From the NCBI RefSeq assembly GCF_051401765.1, contig NW_027480480.1, positions 682,001-746,000 on the forward strand: a stretch of 64,000 nucleotides of DNA. The letters are read 5' to 3'. Source of the stretch: Calliopsis andreniformis (Eukaryota > Arthropoda > Insecta > Hymenoptera > Andrenidae). The translations under genes and the position numbers were made by a program. The notes under the pieces are model-generated. The model saw nothing but the letters and a program-made list of their open reading frames with translations. It was not told where the DNA came from and searched no databases. The stretch's first letter is position 1. Each line of letters opens with the position of its first letter. Positions 27,000 through 40,807 of the stretch are shown in pieces.

Positions 27000-29900
27000 T
27001 GTTTGTGGATAGAAATTTGAAGATTGCAGATTGTGTGTTGAGTATTGAAAACTGTGAATTGATGATATTCTATTGAGGATTGAGGATTGACATCTGATTG
27101 TTCAGATCTGAGGTCTGAAGATTGAGGATTGTGGACTGAGGATGAGGGCTGAGGGTTGAGGATTGAGGTTTGAGGTCTGAGGACTGAGGATTGAGGATTG
27201 AGAATTGTGGATTGAGGGTTGAAGATTGAAGATTGAGGATTGTGTATTGAGGATTGAAGCCTGACGATTGAGGATTGAGGGGTGAGGATTGAGGATTGAG
27301 GATGGAGGATTGAAGATTGAGTATTGAGGATTGAAGATTGAGGATTGAGGATTGAGGATTGAGGATTGAGGATTGAGGGTTGAGTGTTGAGGTTTGTGTA
27401 TTGAATCCTGAGAGTTCAGGATATTCTATTGAGTATTGAGAATTGAGGATTTATGATTGAGTATTGTGGATTGAGGATTGAGGATTGAGGATTGAGTATT
27501 GAGGATTGAGGATTGAGGATTGAAGACTAAATATTGATGATTGAAGATTGAGTATCGAGGATTGAGGGTTGTGGATTGAGGACGAGGACTGAGGGTTGAG
27601 TATTGATGTTTGAGGTCTGAGGATTGAAGATTGAAGGTTGAGAATTGAGGATTGGGGATTGACGATTGAAGATTGAGGATTGGGTGTTGAGGATTGAAGA
27701 ATGAGGATTGAGGATTGAGGATTGAGGATTGAGGATTGAAGATTGAGTACTGCGGATTGAAGACTAAGGATTGAGGTCTGAGGATTGAGGATTAAGGATT
27801 GAAGATTGAGGATTGGGTGTTGAGGATTGAAGAATGAGGATTGAGGATTGAGGATTGAGGATTGAGGATTGAAGATTGAGGATTGGGTATTGATGATTGA
27901 AGGATGAGGATTGCGGATTGAGTATTGATGATTGAGGATTGCAGATTGAGTATTGAGGATTGAAGATTGTGGGTTGAGGATTGAGTATTGAGGATTGAGC
28001 ACTGAGGATTGAGGATTGAGGATTGAGGATTGAAGATTGACTATTGAGGATTGAAGATTGAGGATTGAGGATTGAGTATTGAGGATTGAGGATTGAGGAT
28101 TGAAGATTGAGTATTGAGTACTGAAGATTGAGGATTGAGGATTGAGTATTGAGGATTGAGGATTGAAGGTTGAGGATTGGGGACTGAGTGTTGAATGTTG
28201 AGTGATGAGGATTGATGTTTGTGAATAGAGATTTGAAGATTGCAGATTGAGTATTGGGTATTGAAAACTGTGAATAGATGATATTCTATTAAGGATTCAG
28301 GATTGACATCTGATTGCTGATGTCTGAGGTCTGAAGATTCAGGATTCAGAATTGAGGTTTGAGGACTGAGGATTGAGTATTGAGGATTGAGGATTGAGGA
28401 TTAATGATTGAGGATTGAGGATTGAGGACTGAAGATTGAATATAGATGATTGAAGATTGAGGATTGAGGATTGATGGTTGTGGATTGAGGACGAGGACTG
28501 AGGGTTGAGTATTGATGTTTGTGTTCTGAGAACTTAGGATTGAGGATTGAGTATTGAGGATTGAAAATTGAGGATTGAAGATTGAGGATTGGGTATTGAG
28601 GATTGAAGAATGAGGACTGAGGATTGAGTATTGAGGATTGAGTATTGAAGATTGAGTATTGAGGATTGAAGATTGTAGGTTGAATATTGATGATTGAAGA
28701 TTGAGGATTGAGGATTGAGGTTTGTGGATTGAGGACGAGGACTGAGGGTTGAATATTGATGTTTGCGGTCTGAGGATTGAGTTTTGAGGATTCAGGATTG
28801 AGAATTGAGGATTGAGGATTGAGGATTGAGGTTTGAAGATTGAGGATTGAGGATTGAGGATGAGGGCTGAGGGTTGAGGGCTGAGGTTAGAGGACTGAGG
28901 ACTGAGTATTGACGATTGAGAATTGAGGATTGAGGATAGAGGATTGAAGATTGAGGATCAGGTATTGAGGATTGAAGAATGAGGATTGAGGAATGAGGAT
29001 TGAGGATCGAGGATTGAGGTTTGAGTATTGAGGATCGTGGACTGAAGATTGAGGATTGGGTATTGCGGATTGAACATTGAGGATTGAGGATTGAGGATTG
29101 AGGATTGAGGATTGAGGACTGAAGATTGAATATTGATGATTGAAGATTGAGGATTGAGGATTTATGGTTGTGGATTGAGGACGAGGACTGAGGGTTGAGT
29201 ATTGATGTTTGAATACTGAGAACTGGGGATTGAGGATTGAGAATTGAGGACTGAGGATTGAGGATTAATGATTGAGGATTGGGTATTGAGGGTTGAAGAA
29301 TGAGGATTGAGGATGGAGGATTGGGGACTGAGGATTGAAGACTGTGTATTGAGGGTTGAAGATTGGGGATTGAGGATTGAGGATTCGGGATTGAGGATTG
29401 AGGATTGAGGATTGAGGATTGATTATTGAGGATTGAAGATTGAGGATTGAGGTTTGAGGATTGAGGATTGAGGATTGAAGATTGAGGATTGGGGATTGAG
29501 GATTGACGATTGAGGATAGAGAATTGAGGATTGATTATTGAAGATTGAGCATTGAGGATTGAGGATTGATGATTGAGGTTTGAGGATTGAGGATTGAGGA
29601 TTGAGGATTGAGGATGAGGGCTGAGGGTTGAGGGTTGAGGTTTGAGGACTGAGGACTGACGACTGAGGATTGAGAATTGAGGATTGAGGATTGAGGATTG
29701 ATGATTGAGGATTGGGTATTGAGGATTGAAGAATGATGATTGAGGATTGAGGATTGATGATTGAGGATTGGAGACTGACGATTGAGGATTGAGGATTGAG
29801 GATTGAGGATTGAGGATTGAAGATTGAGTATTGAGGATTGAAAATTGAGGATTGAGTATTGAGGATTCAGGATTGAGGATTGAGGATTGAGGATTGAGTA

Positions 29901-30002
29901 TTGAGGATTGAAGATTGAGTATTGAGAATTGAGGATTGAGGATTGAGGATTGAAGATTGAGGACTGGGGACTGAGTGTTGAGGGTTGAGTGATGAGAATT
30001 GA
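27000..30002. repeat. Early, modified copy of the 2404-bp unit
   Basis: Landmarks are M1a 27000, M2 27403, M1b 28216 and the next M1a 30003. M2 to M1b is 813 bp, exactly as in the later tandem units, but M1a to M2 is 403 bp in place of 494 (91 bp or 13 heptads missing), and M1b to M1a is 1787 in place of 1097 (690 bp extra). The segment 28620-30002 matches 36340-37727 and 47500-48887. This shows that the unit existed apart from the tandem block at the right end. Confidence 0.75.
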
Positions 30003-32859
30003 TGTTTGTGGATAGAAATTTGAAGATTGCAGATTGTGTATTGAGTATTGAAAACTGTGAATTGATGATATTCTATTGAGGATTGAGGATTGACATCTGA
30101 TTGTTCTGGTCTGAGGTCTGAAGATTGAGGATTCAGGATTGAGGATTCAGGATTGAGCTTTGATGACTGAGGATTGAGGATTGAGCATTGAGGCATGAGG
30201 ATTGAGGATTGATGATTGAAGATAGAGGATTGTGGATTGAGGATGAGGGCTGAGGGTTGAGGATTGAGGTTTGAGGTCTGAGGACTGAGGATTGAGGATT
30301 GAGAATTGTGGATTGAGGGTTGAAGGTTGAAGATTGAGGATTGTGTATTGAGGATTGAAGCCTGACGATTGAGGATTGAGGGGTGAGGATTGAGGATTGA
30401 GGATGGAGGATTGAAGATTGACTAATGAGGATTGAAGATGGAGGATTGAGTATTGAGGATTGAGGATTGAGGGTTGAGTGTTGAGGTTTGTGTATTGAAC
30501 CCTGAGAGTTCAGGATATTCTATGGAGTATTGAGAATTGAGGATTGATGTTTGAGCATTGAGGATTGAGGATTGAGGATTGAGGATTGAGTATTGAGGAT
30601 TGAGGATTGAGGATTGAAGACTGAATATTGATGATTGAAGATTGAGGATCGAGGATTGAGGGTTGTGGATTGAGGACGAGGACTGAGGGTTGAGTATTGA
30701 TGTTTGAGTTCTGAGGATTGAAGATTGAAGGTTGAGAATTGAGGATTGAGGATTGACGATTGAAGATTGAGGATTGGGTGTTGAGGATTGAAGAATGAGG
30801 ATTGAGGATTGAGGATTGAGGATTGAGGATTGAAGATTGAGTACTGCGGATTGAAGATTAAGGATTGAGGTCTGAGGATTGAGGATTGAGGATTGAAGAT
30901 TGAGGATTGGGTGTTGAGGATTGAAGAATGAGGATTGAGGATTGAGGATTGAGGATTGAGGATTGAAGATTGAGGATTGGGTATTGATGATTGAAGGATG
31001 AGGATTGCGGATTGAGTATTGATGATTGAGTATTGCAGATTGAGTATTGAGGATTGAAGATTGTGGGTTGAGGATTGAGGATTGGGGATTGAGCACTGAG
31101 GATTGAGGATTGAGGATTGAGGATTGAAGATTGACTATTGAGGATTGAAGATTGAGGATTGAGGATTGAGTATTGAGGATTGAGGATTGATGATTGATGG
31201 TTGAGCATTGAGGATTGAGGATTGAGGATTGAGGACTGAGGATTGAGTATTGAGGATTGAGGATTGAGGATTGAGGATTGAGGATTGAGGATTGAGGATT
31301 GAGGACTGAAGATTGAATATAGATGATTGAAGATTGAGGATTGAGGATTGATGGTTGTGGATTGAGGACGAGGACTGAGGGTTGAGTATTGATGTTTGAG
31401 TTCTGAGAACTGAGGAATGAGGATTGAGAATTGAGGATTGAGGATTGAGGGTTGAGGACTGAAGATTGATTATTGAGGATTGAAGATTGAGCACTGAGGA
31501 TTGAGGATTGAGTATCGAGGATTGAAGATTGAGTATTGGGGGTTGAGGGTTGACGACTGAGTATTGAGTATTGAGGATTGAGAATTGAGGATTGATTATT
31601 GAAGATTGAGTATTGAGGATTGAAGATTGAGGATTGAGGATTGAGGATTGAGGATTGAGGATGAGGGCTGGGGGTTGAGGCTTGAGGTTTGAGGACTGAG
31701 GACTGAGAACTGAGAATTGAGAATTTAGGATTGAGGATTGAGGATTGAAGATTGAGGATTGGGTATTGAGGATTGAAGAATGATGATTGAGGATTGAGTA
31801 TTGAGGATTGAGGATTGAGGATTGAAGGTTGAGGATTGAGGACTGAGGATTGAGGATTGAAGATTGAGGATTGGGGATTGAGGATTGACGATTGAGGATT
31901 GAGTATTGAGGATTGAGAATTGAGGATGGATTATTGAAGATTGATTATTGAGGATTGAAGATTGAGGATTGAGGATTGAGGATTGAGGATAGAGGATGAG
32001 GGCTGAGGGTTGAGGATTGAGGTTTGAGGACTGAGGACTGAGGATTGAGGATTGAGAATTGAGGATTGAAGATTGAGGATTGAGGATTGAGGATTGAGGA
32101 TTGAGGATGAGGGCTGAGGGTTGAGGCTTGAGGTTTGAGGACAGAGGACTGAGGACTGAGAATTGAGAATTTAGGATTGAGGATTGAGGATTGAAGATTG
32201 AGGATTGGGTATTGAGGATTGAAGAATGATGATTGAGGATTGAGTATTGAGGATTGAGGATTGAGGATTGAAGGTTGAGGATTGAGGACTGACGATTGAG
32301 GATTGATGATTGAGGATTGGGTATTGAGGATTGAAGAAAGAGGATTGAGGATTGAGGATGGAGGATTGAAGATTGAAGATTGAGTATTGAGGATTGAAGA
32401 TTGATGATTGAGGATTGAGTATTGAGGATTGAGTGTTGAGTGTTGAGGTTTGAGTATTGAATCCTGAGAATTCAGGATACTCTATTGAGTATTGAGAATT
32501 GAGGATTGATGGTTGTGTATTGAGGATTGAGGATTGAGGATTGAGGATTGAGAATTGAGGATTGAGGATTGAGGATTGAAGATTGAATTTTGATGATTGA
32601 AGATTGATGATCGAGGATTGAGGGTTGTGGATTGAGGACGGGGACTGAGGGTTGAGTGTTGATGTTTGAGGTCTGAGAATTGAGGATTGAGGATTGAGAA
32701 TTGAGGATTGAGGATTGAGGATTGAAGGTTGAGGATTGGGTGTTGAGGATTGAAGAATGAGGATTGAGGTTTGAGGATTGAGGATTGAGGATTGAGGATT
32801 GAGGATTGAAGGTTGAGTATTAAGGATTGAAGATTGAGGATTGAGGTCTGAGGATTGAG
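30003..32859. repeat. Partial 2404-type unit followed by M1-free mosaic
   Basis: M1a at 30003 and M2 at 30497 (494 bp) recur at 37728 and 38222, an offset of 7725. M1b is missing; from about 31140 the sequence shifts to blocks shared with 38870-39600. M2 alpha at 32459 is shared with 39682, 42420 and 43621. M4 register-shift sites are dense around 31660, 31995 and 32106. Confidence 0.7.
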
Positions 32860-35800
32860 GATTGAGAATTGAAGATTGAGGATTGGGTGTTGAGGATTGA
32901 AGAATGAGGTTTGAGGATTGAGGATTGAGGATTGAGTATTGAAGATTGAGGATTGGGTATTGAGGATTGAAGAATGAGGATTGAGGATTGAGGATTGAGG
33001 ATTGAGTATTGCAGATTGAGTATTGAGGATTGAAGTTTGAGGGTAGAGCATTGAGGATACAGGATTGAGCATTGAGGGTTGAGGATTGAGGATTGAGGAT
33101 TGAAGATTGAGTATTGAGGATTCAAGATTGAGGATTGAGGATTGAGTATTGAGAATTGAGGGCTGATAGTTGAGTATAGAGGACTGAAGATTGAGGATTG
33201 AAGATTTAGTATTGAGGATTCAGAATTGAGGTTTGAGGACTGAGGATTGAGGATTGAAGATTGAGTATTGAGGATTGAAGGTTGAGGATTGAGGATTGAG
33301 GATTGAGGATTGAAGATTGAAGATTCAGTATTGAGGATCGAAGGTTGAGAGTTGAGGATTGAGGATTGAACATTGAGGAATGAGTGCTGAGGGTTGAGTA
33401 GTGAAAATTGATGTTCGTGGATACACGTTGGAAGATTGCAGAATGAGTATTGAGTATTGAAAGCTGTGAATTGAGGATATTCTATTGAGGATTGAGGAAT
33501 GACAACAGATTGTTGAGGACTGAGGGCTGAAGATTGAGGATTCAGCGTTGAGGATTCAGAATTGAGGTTTGAGGACAGAGGATTAAGGATTGAAGATTGA
33601 GGATTGAGGATTGAGAATTGAGGATTGAGGATTGAAGACTGAGGATTGGGTATTGAGGATTCAACATTGAGGATTGAGGGTTGAGGATTGAGGATTGAGG
33701 ATTGACGATTGACGATTGAGGAATGAGGATGTGGGCTGATGGTTGGGGATTGAGGATTGAGGTCTGAGGACTCAGGATTGACGATTGAGAGTTGAGGATT
33801 GAGGATTGAGGATTGAGGCATGAGGATTGAGGATTGAGGATTGAAGATTGAGGATTGTGGATTGAGGATGAAGGCTGAGGGTTGAGGATTGAGGTTTGAG
33901 GTCTGAGGACTGAGGACTGAGGATTGAGAATTGAGGATTGAGGATTGAGGATTGAGTGTTGAGGAGTGAGAATTGAAGATTGAGTATTGATGATTGAAGA
34001 TTGAGGATTGAAGAATGAGGACTGAGGATTGAGGATTGAGGATTAAGGATTGAAGATTGAGTATTGAGGATTGATGATTGGCGATCGAGGATTGAGAATC
34101 GAGGGTTGAGGATTGAGGATTGAGGATTGAAGATTGAGTATTGAGGATTGAAGGTTCAGGATTGTGGATTGAGGATTGAGGATTGAGCATTGAATATTGG
34201 GTATTGGGGACTGAGTGTTGAGGGTTGAGTGATGAGAATTGATGTTTGTGGTTAGAGATTTGAAGATTGCAGATTGAGTATTGAGTATTGAAAACTGTGA
34301 ATTGACGACATTCTATTGAGGATTGAGGTTTGACAACTGATTGTTGAGGACTGAGGGCTGAAGATTGAGGATTCAGTATTGAGGATTCAGGATTGAGGTT
34401 GGAGGACAGAGGATTGAGGATTGAGGATTGAGGATTGAGGATTGAGGATTGAGTTCTGAGGATTGAGGATTGCGGATTGAAGATTGAGGATTGGATGTTG
34501 AGGATTGAAGATTGAGGATTGAGGATTGAGGATTGAGGATTGAGGATTGAAGATTGAGGATTGGGTATTGAGGATTGAACAATGAGGATTGCGGATTGAG
34601 GACTGATGGTTGAGGATTGCAGATTGAGTATTGAGGATTGAAGATTGAGGGTTGAGGATTGAGGATTGAGGATTGAGCATTGAGGATTGAGGATAGAGGA
34701 TTGAGGATTGAAGATTGAGTATTGAGGATTGAAGATTGAGGATTGAGGATTGAGTATTGAGGATTGAGGATTGAGGATTGAGGATTGAAGATTGAGTATT
34801 GAGTATTGAAGGTTGAGGATTGAGGGTTGAGTATTGATGATTGAGGATTGAAGGTTGAGGATTGGGGACTGAGTGTTGAGGGTTGAGTGATGAGAATTGA
34901 TGTTTGTGGATAGAAATTTGGAGATTGCATATTGAGTATTGAGTATTGAAAACTGTGAATTGATGATATTCTATTGAGGATTGAGGATTGACGTCGGATT
35001 GTTCAGGTCTGAGGTCTGAAGGTTGAGGATTCAGGACTGAGGATTCAGGATTGAGGTTTGATGACTGAGGATTGAGGATTGAGGATTGAGGCATGAGGAT
35101 TGAGTATTGAGGATTGAAGATTGAGGATTGAGGATTGAGGATGAGGGCTGAGGGTTGAGGATTGTGGTTTGAGGTCTGTGGACTGAGGATTGAGGATTGA
35201 GAATTGAGGATTGTGGGTTGAAGATTGAAGATTGAGGATTGAGGATTGAAGATTGAGGATTGGGTATTGAGGATTGAAGAATGAGGATTGAGGATTGAGT
35301 ATTGAGGATTGAGGATTGAAGATTGAGTATTGAGAATTGAAGATTGAGGATTGAGGATTGACGATTGACGATTGAGGATTGAGGATTGTAGGTTGAATAT
35401 TGATGATTGAATATTGAGGATTGAGGATTGAGGTTTGTGGATTGAGGACGAGGACTGAGGGTTGAATATTGATGTTTGCGGTCTGAGGATTCAGGATTGA
35501 GGATTGAGGATTGAGAATTGAGGATTGAGGATTGAGGATTGAAGATTGAGGTTTGGGTATTGAGGATTGAAGAATGACGGTTGAGGATTGAGTATTGAGG
35601 ATTGAATATTCAGTATTGAGGATCGAAGATTGGGAGTAGAGGATTGAGGATTGAACATTGAGGAATGAGTGCTGAGGGTCGAGTAGTGAAAATTGATGTT
35701 TGTGGATACACGTTGGAAGATTGCAGATTGAGTATTGAGTATTGAAAGCTGTGAATTGAGGATATTCTATTGAGGATTGAGGAATGACAACTGATTGTTG

Positions 35801-38069
35801 AGGACTGAGGGCTCAAGATTGAGGATTCAGGGTTGAGGATTCAGAATTGAGGTTTGAGGACAGAGAATTGAGGATTGAAGATTGAGGATTGAGGATTGAG
35901 AATTGAGGATTGAGGATTGAAGACTGAGGATTGGGTATTGAGGATTCAACATTGAGGATTGAGGGTTGGTGATTGAGGATTGAGGATTGACGATTGACGA
36001 TTGAGGAATGAGGATGTGGGCTGAGGGTTGGGGATTGAGGTTTGAGGTCTGAGGACTGAGGATTGAGGATTGAGAATTGAGGATTGAGGATTGAGGATTG
36101 AAGATTGAGGATTGGGTGTTGAGGATTGAAGAATGAGGATTGAGGAGTGAGGATTGAGGATTGAGGGTTGAGGATTGAGTATTGAGGATTGAAGATTGAG
36201 GATTGAGGTCTGAGGATTGAGGATTGAGGATTGAAGATTGAGGATTGAGGATTGAGGCATGAGGATTGAGGATTGAGGATTGAAGATTGAGGATTGAGGA
36301 TTGAGGATGAGGGCTGAGGGTTGAGTATTGAGGATTGAGTACTGAAGATTGAGTATTGAGGATTGAAGATTGTAGGTTGAATATTGATGATTGAAGATTG
36401 AGGATTGAGGATTGAGGTTTGTGGATTGAGGACGAGGACTGAGGGTTGAATATTGATGTTTGCGGTCTGAGGATTGAGGATTGAGGATTCAGGATTGAGA
36501 ATTGAGGATTGAGGATTGAGGATTGAGGTTTGAGGTTTGAAGATTGAGGATTGAGGATTGAGGATGAGGGCTGAGGGTTGAGGGTTGAGGTTAGAGGACT
36601 GAGGACTGAGTATTGACGATTGAGAATTGAGGATTGAGGATAGAGGATTGAAGATTGAGGATCAGGTATTGAGGATTGAAGAATGAGGATTGAGGAATGA
36701 GGATTGAGGATCGAGGATTGAGGTTTGAGTATTGAGGATCGAGGACTGAAGATTGAGGATTGGGTATTGCGGATTGAACATTGAGGATTGAGGATTGAGG
36801 ATTGAGGATTGAGGATTGAGGATTGAGGATTGAGGATTGAGGACTGAAGATTGAATATTGATGATTGAAGATTGAGGATTGAGGATTTATGGTTGTGGAT
36901 TGAGGACGAGGACTGAGGGTTGAGTATTGATGTTTGAATACTGAGAACTGGGGATTGAGGATTGAGAATTGAGGACTGAGGATTGAGGATTAATGATTGA
37001 GGATTGGGTATTGAGGGTTGAAGAATGAGGATTGAGGATGGAGGATTGGGGACTGAGGATTGAAGACTGTGTATTGAGGGTTGAAGATTGGGGATTGAGG
37101 ATTGAGGATTCGGGATTGAGGATTGAGGATTGAGGATTGAAGATTGATTATTGAGGATTGAAGATTGAGGATTGAGGTTTGAGGATTGAGGATTGAGGAT
37201 TGAAGATTGAGGATTGGGGATTGAGGATTGACGATTGAGGATAGAGAATTGAGGATTGATTATTGAAGATTGAGCATTGAGGATTGAGGATTGATGATTG
37301 AGGATTGAGGATTGAGGATTGAGGATTGAGGATTGAGGATGAGGGCTGAGGGTTGAGGGTTGAGGTTTGAGGACTGAGGACTGACGACTGAGGATTGAGA
37401 ATTGAGGATTGAGGATTGAGGATTGATGATTGAGGATTGGGTATTGAGGATTGAAGAATGATGATTGAGGATTGAGGATTGATGATTGAGGATTGGAGAC
37501 TGACGATTGAGGATTGAGGATTGAGGATTGAGGATTGAGGATTGAAGATTGAGTATTGAGGATTGAAAATTGAGGATTGAGTATTGAGGATTCAGGATTG
37601 AGGATTGAGGATTGAGGATTGAGTATTGAGGATTGAAGATTGAGTATTGAGAATTGAGGATTGAGGATTGAGGATTGAAGATTGAGGACTGGGGACTGAG
37701 TGTTGAGGGTTGAGTGATGAGAATTGATGTTTGTGGATAGAAATTTGAAGATTGCAGATTGTGTATTGAGTATTGAAAACTGTGAATTGATGATATTCTA
37801 TTGAGGATTGAGGATTGACATCTGATTGTTCTGGTCTGAGGTCTGAAGATTGAGGATTCAGGATTGAGGATTCAGGATTGAGCTTTGATGACTGAGGATT
37901 GAGGATTGAGCATTGAGGCATGAGGATTGAGGATTGATGATTGAAGATTGAGGATTGTGGATTGAGGATGAGGGCTGAGGGTTGAGGATTGAGGTTTGAG
38001 GTCTGAGGACTGAGGATTGAGGATTGAGAATTGTGGATTGAGGGTTGAAGGTTGAAGATTGAGGATTGT
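32860..38069. repeat. Roughly 6-kb segment, first copy (continues to about 38900)
   Basis: This segment recurs at 43701-50050. Offsets are 10848 bp on the left (M1 at 33412/44260 and 34243/45091), then 11251 bp (GAGTTCTGAGG at 34451/45702), then 11160 bp on the right (M1 at 34901/46061, 35697/46857, 37728/48888). So the second copy holds an extra 403 bp and lacks 91 bp. On the right several compared 60-base lines are identical or differ by one or two bases (for example 35341 against 46501). The M1 copies at 33412 and 35697 have the GTGCTGAGGG and ACACGTTGG subtype. Confidence 0.85.
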
Positions 38070-40807
38070 GTATTGAGGATTGAAGCCTGACGATTGAGGA
38101 TTGAGGGGTGAGGATTGAGGATTGAGGATGGAGGATTGAAGATTGACTAATGAGGATTGAAGATGGAGGATTGAGGATTGAGGATTGAGGATTGAGGGTT
38201 GAGTGTTGAGGTTTGTGTATTGAACCCTGAGAGTTCAGGATATTCTATGGAGTATTGAGAACTGAGGATTGATGTTTGAGCATTGAGGATTGAGGATTGA
38301 GGATTGAGGATTGAGTATTGAGGATTGAGGATTGAGGATTGAAGACTGAATATTGATGATTGAAGATTGAGGATCGAGGATTGAGCGTTGTGGATTGAGG
38401 ACGAGGACTGAGGGTTGAGTATTGATGTTTGAGGTCTGAGGATTGAAGATTGAAGGTTGAGAATTGAGGATTGAGGATTGACGATTGAAGATTGAGGATT
38501 GGGTGTTGAGGATTGAAGAATGAGGATTGAGGATTGAGGATTGAGGATTGAGGATTGAGGATTGAAGATTGAGTACTGCGGATTGAAGATTAAGGATTGA
38601 GGTCTGAGTATTGAGGATTGAGGATTGAAGATTGAGGATTGGGTGCTGAGGATTGAAGAATGAGGATTGAGGATTGAGGATTGAGGATTGAGGATTGAAG
38701 ATTGAGGATTGGGTATTGATGATTGAAGGATGAGGATTGCGGATTGAGTATTGATGATTGAGGATTGCAGATTGAGTATTGAGGATTGAAGATTGTGGGT
38801 TGAGGATTGAGGATTGGGGATTGAGCACTGAGGATTGAGGATTGAGGATTGAAGATTGAAGATTGACTATTGAGGATTGAAGATTGAGGATTGAGGATTG
38901 AGTATTGAGGATTGAGGATTGAGGATTGATGGTTGAGCATTGAGGATTGAGGATTGAGGATTGAGGACTGAGGATTGAGTATTGAGGATTGAGGATTGAG
39001 GATTGAGGATTGAGGATTGAGGATTGAGGATTGAGGACTGAAGATTGAATATAGATGATTGAAGATTGAGGATTGAGGATTGATGGTTGTGGATTGAGGA
39101 CGAGGACTGAGGGTTGAGTATTGATGTTTGAGTTCTGAGAACTGAGGAATGAGGATTGAGAATTGAGGATTGAGGATTGAGGGTTGAGGACTGAAGATTG
39201 ATTATTGAGGATTGAAGATTGAGCATTGAGGATTGAGGATTGAGTATCGAGGATTGAAGATTGAGTATTGGGGGTTGAGGGTTGACGACTGAGTATTGAG
39301 TATTGAGGATTGAGAATTGAGGATTGATTATTGAAGATTGAGTATTGAGGATTGAAGATTGAGGATTGAGGATTGAGGGTTGAGGATTGAGGATGAGGGC
39401 TGGGGGTTGAGGCTTGAGGTTTGAGGACTGAGGACTGAGGACTGAGAATTGAGAATTTAGGATTGAGGATTGAGGATTGAAGATTGAGGATTGGGTATTG
39501 AGGATTGAAGAATGATGATTGAGGATTGAGTATTGAGGATTGAGGATTGAGGATTGAAGGTTGAGGATTGAGGACTGAGGATGGAGGATTGAAGATTGAA
39601 GATTGAGTATTGAGGATTGAAGATTGGTGATTGAGGATTGAGTATTGAGGATTGAGTGTTGAGTGTTGAGGTTTGAGTATTGAATCCTGAGAATTCAGGA
39701 TACTCTATTGAGTATTGAGAATTGAGGATTGATGGTTGTGTATTGAGGATTGAGGATTGAGGATTGAGAATTGAAGATTGAGGATTGGGTGTTGAGGATT
39801 GAAGAATGAGGGTTGAGGATTGAGGATTGAGGATTGAGTATTGAAGATTGAGGATTGGGTATTGAGGATTGAAGAATGAGGATTGAGGATTGAGGATTGA
39901 GGATTGAGTATTGCAGATTGAGTATTGAGGATTGAAGTTTGAGGGTTGAGCATTGAGGATACAGGATTGAGCATTGAGGGTTGAGGATTGAGGATTGAGG
40001 ATTGAAGATTGAGTATTGAGGATTGAAGATTGAGTATTGAGGATTGAAGATTGAGGATTGAGGATTGAGGATTGAGGATTGAGGATGAGGGCTGGGGGTT
40101 GAGGCTTGAGGTTTGAGGACTGAGGACTGAGGACTGAGAATTGAGAATTTAGGATTGAGGATTGAGGATTGAAGATTGAGGATTGGGTATTGAGGATTGA
40201 AGAATGATGATTGAGGATTGAGTATTGAGGATTGAGGATTGAGGATTGAAGGTTGAGGATTGAGGACTGAGGATTGAGGATTGAAGATTGAGGATTGGGG
40301 ATTGAGGATTGACGATTGAGGATTGAGTATTGAGGATTGAGAATTGAGGATTGATTATTGAAGATTGATTATTGAGGATTGAAGATTGAGGATTGAGGAT
40401 TGAGGATTGAGGATAGAGGATGAGGGCTGAGGGTTGAGCATTGAGGTTTGAGGACTGAGGACTGAGGATTGAGGATTGAGAATTGAGGATTGAAGATTGA
40501 GGATTGAGGATTGAGGATTGAGGATTGAGGATGAGGGCTGAGGGTTGAGGCTTGAGGTTTTAGGACAGAGGACTGAGGACTGAGAATTGAGAATTTAGGA
40601 TTGAGGATTGAGGATTGAAGATTGAGGATTGGGTATTGAGGATTGAAGAATGATGATTGAGGATTGAGTATTGAGGATTGAGGATTGAGGATTGAAGGTT
40701 GAGGATTGAGGACTGACGATTGAGGATTGATGATTGAGGATTGGGTATTGAGGATTGAAGAAAGAGGATTGAGGATTGAGGATGGAGGATTGAAGATTGA
40801 AGATTGA
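38070..40807. repeat. 2738-bp higher-order unit, copy 1
   Basis: M2 at 38222 (beta) and 39682 (alpha) recur at 40960 and 42420, exactly 2738 bp later. The left boundary is near 38070, just before TATTGAGGATTGAAGCCTG. The unit has both M2 forms, dense M4 sites and M3 copies, but no M1. Its right-hand part includes GGGGGTTGAGGGTTGACG and GGGCTGGGGGTTGAGG signatures. Confidence 0.88.
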
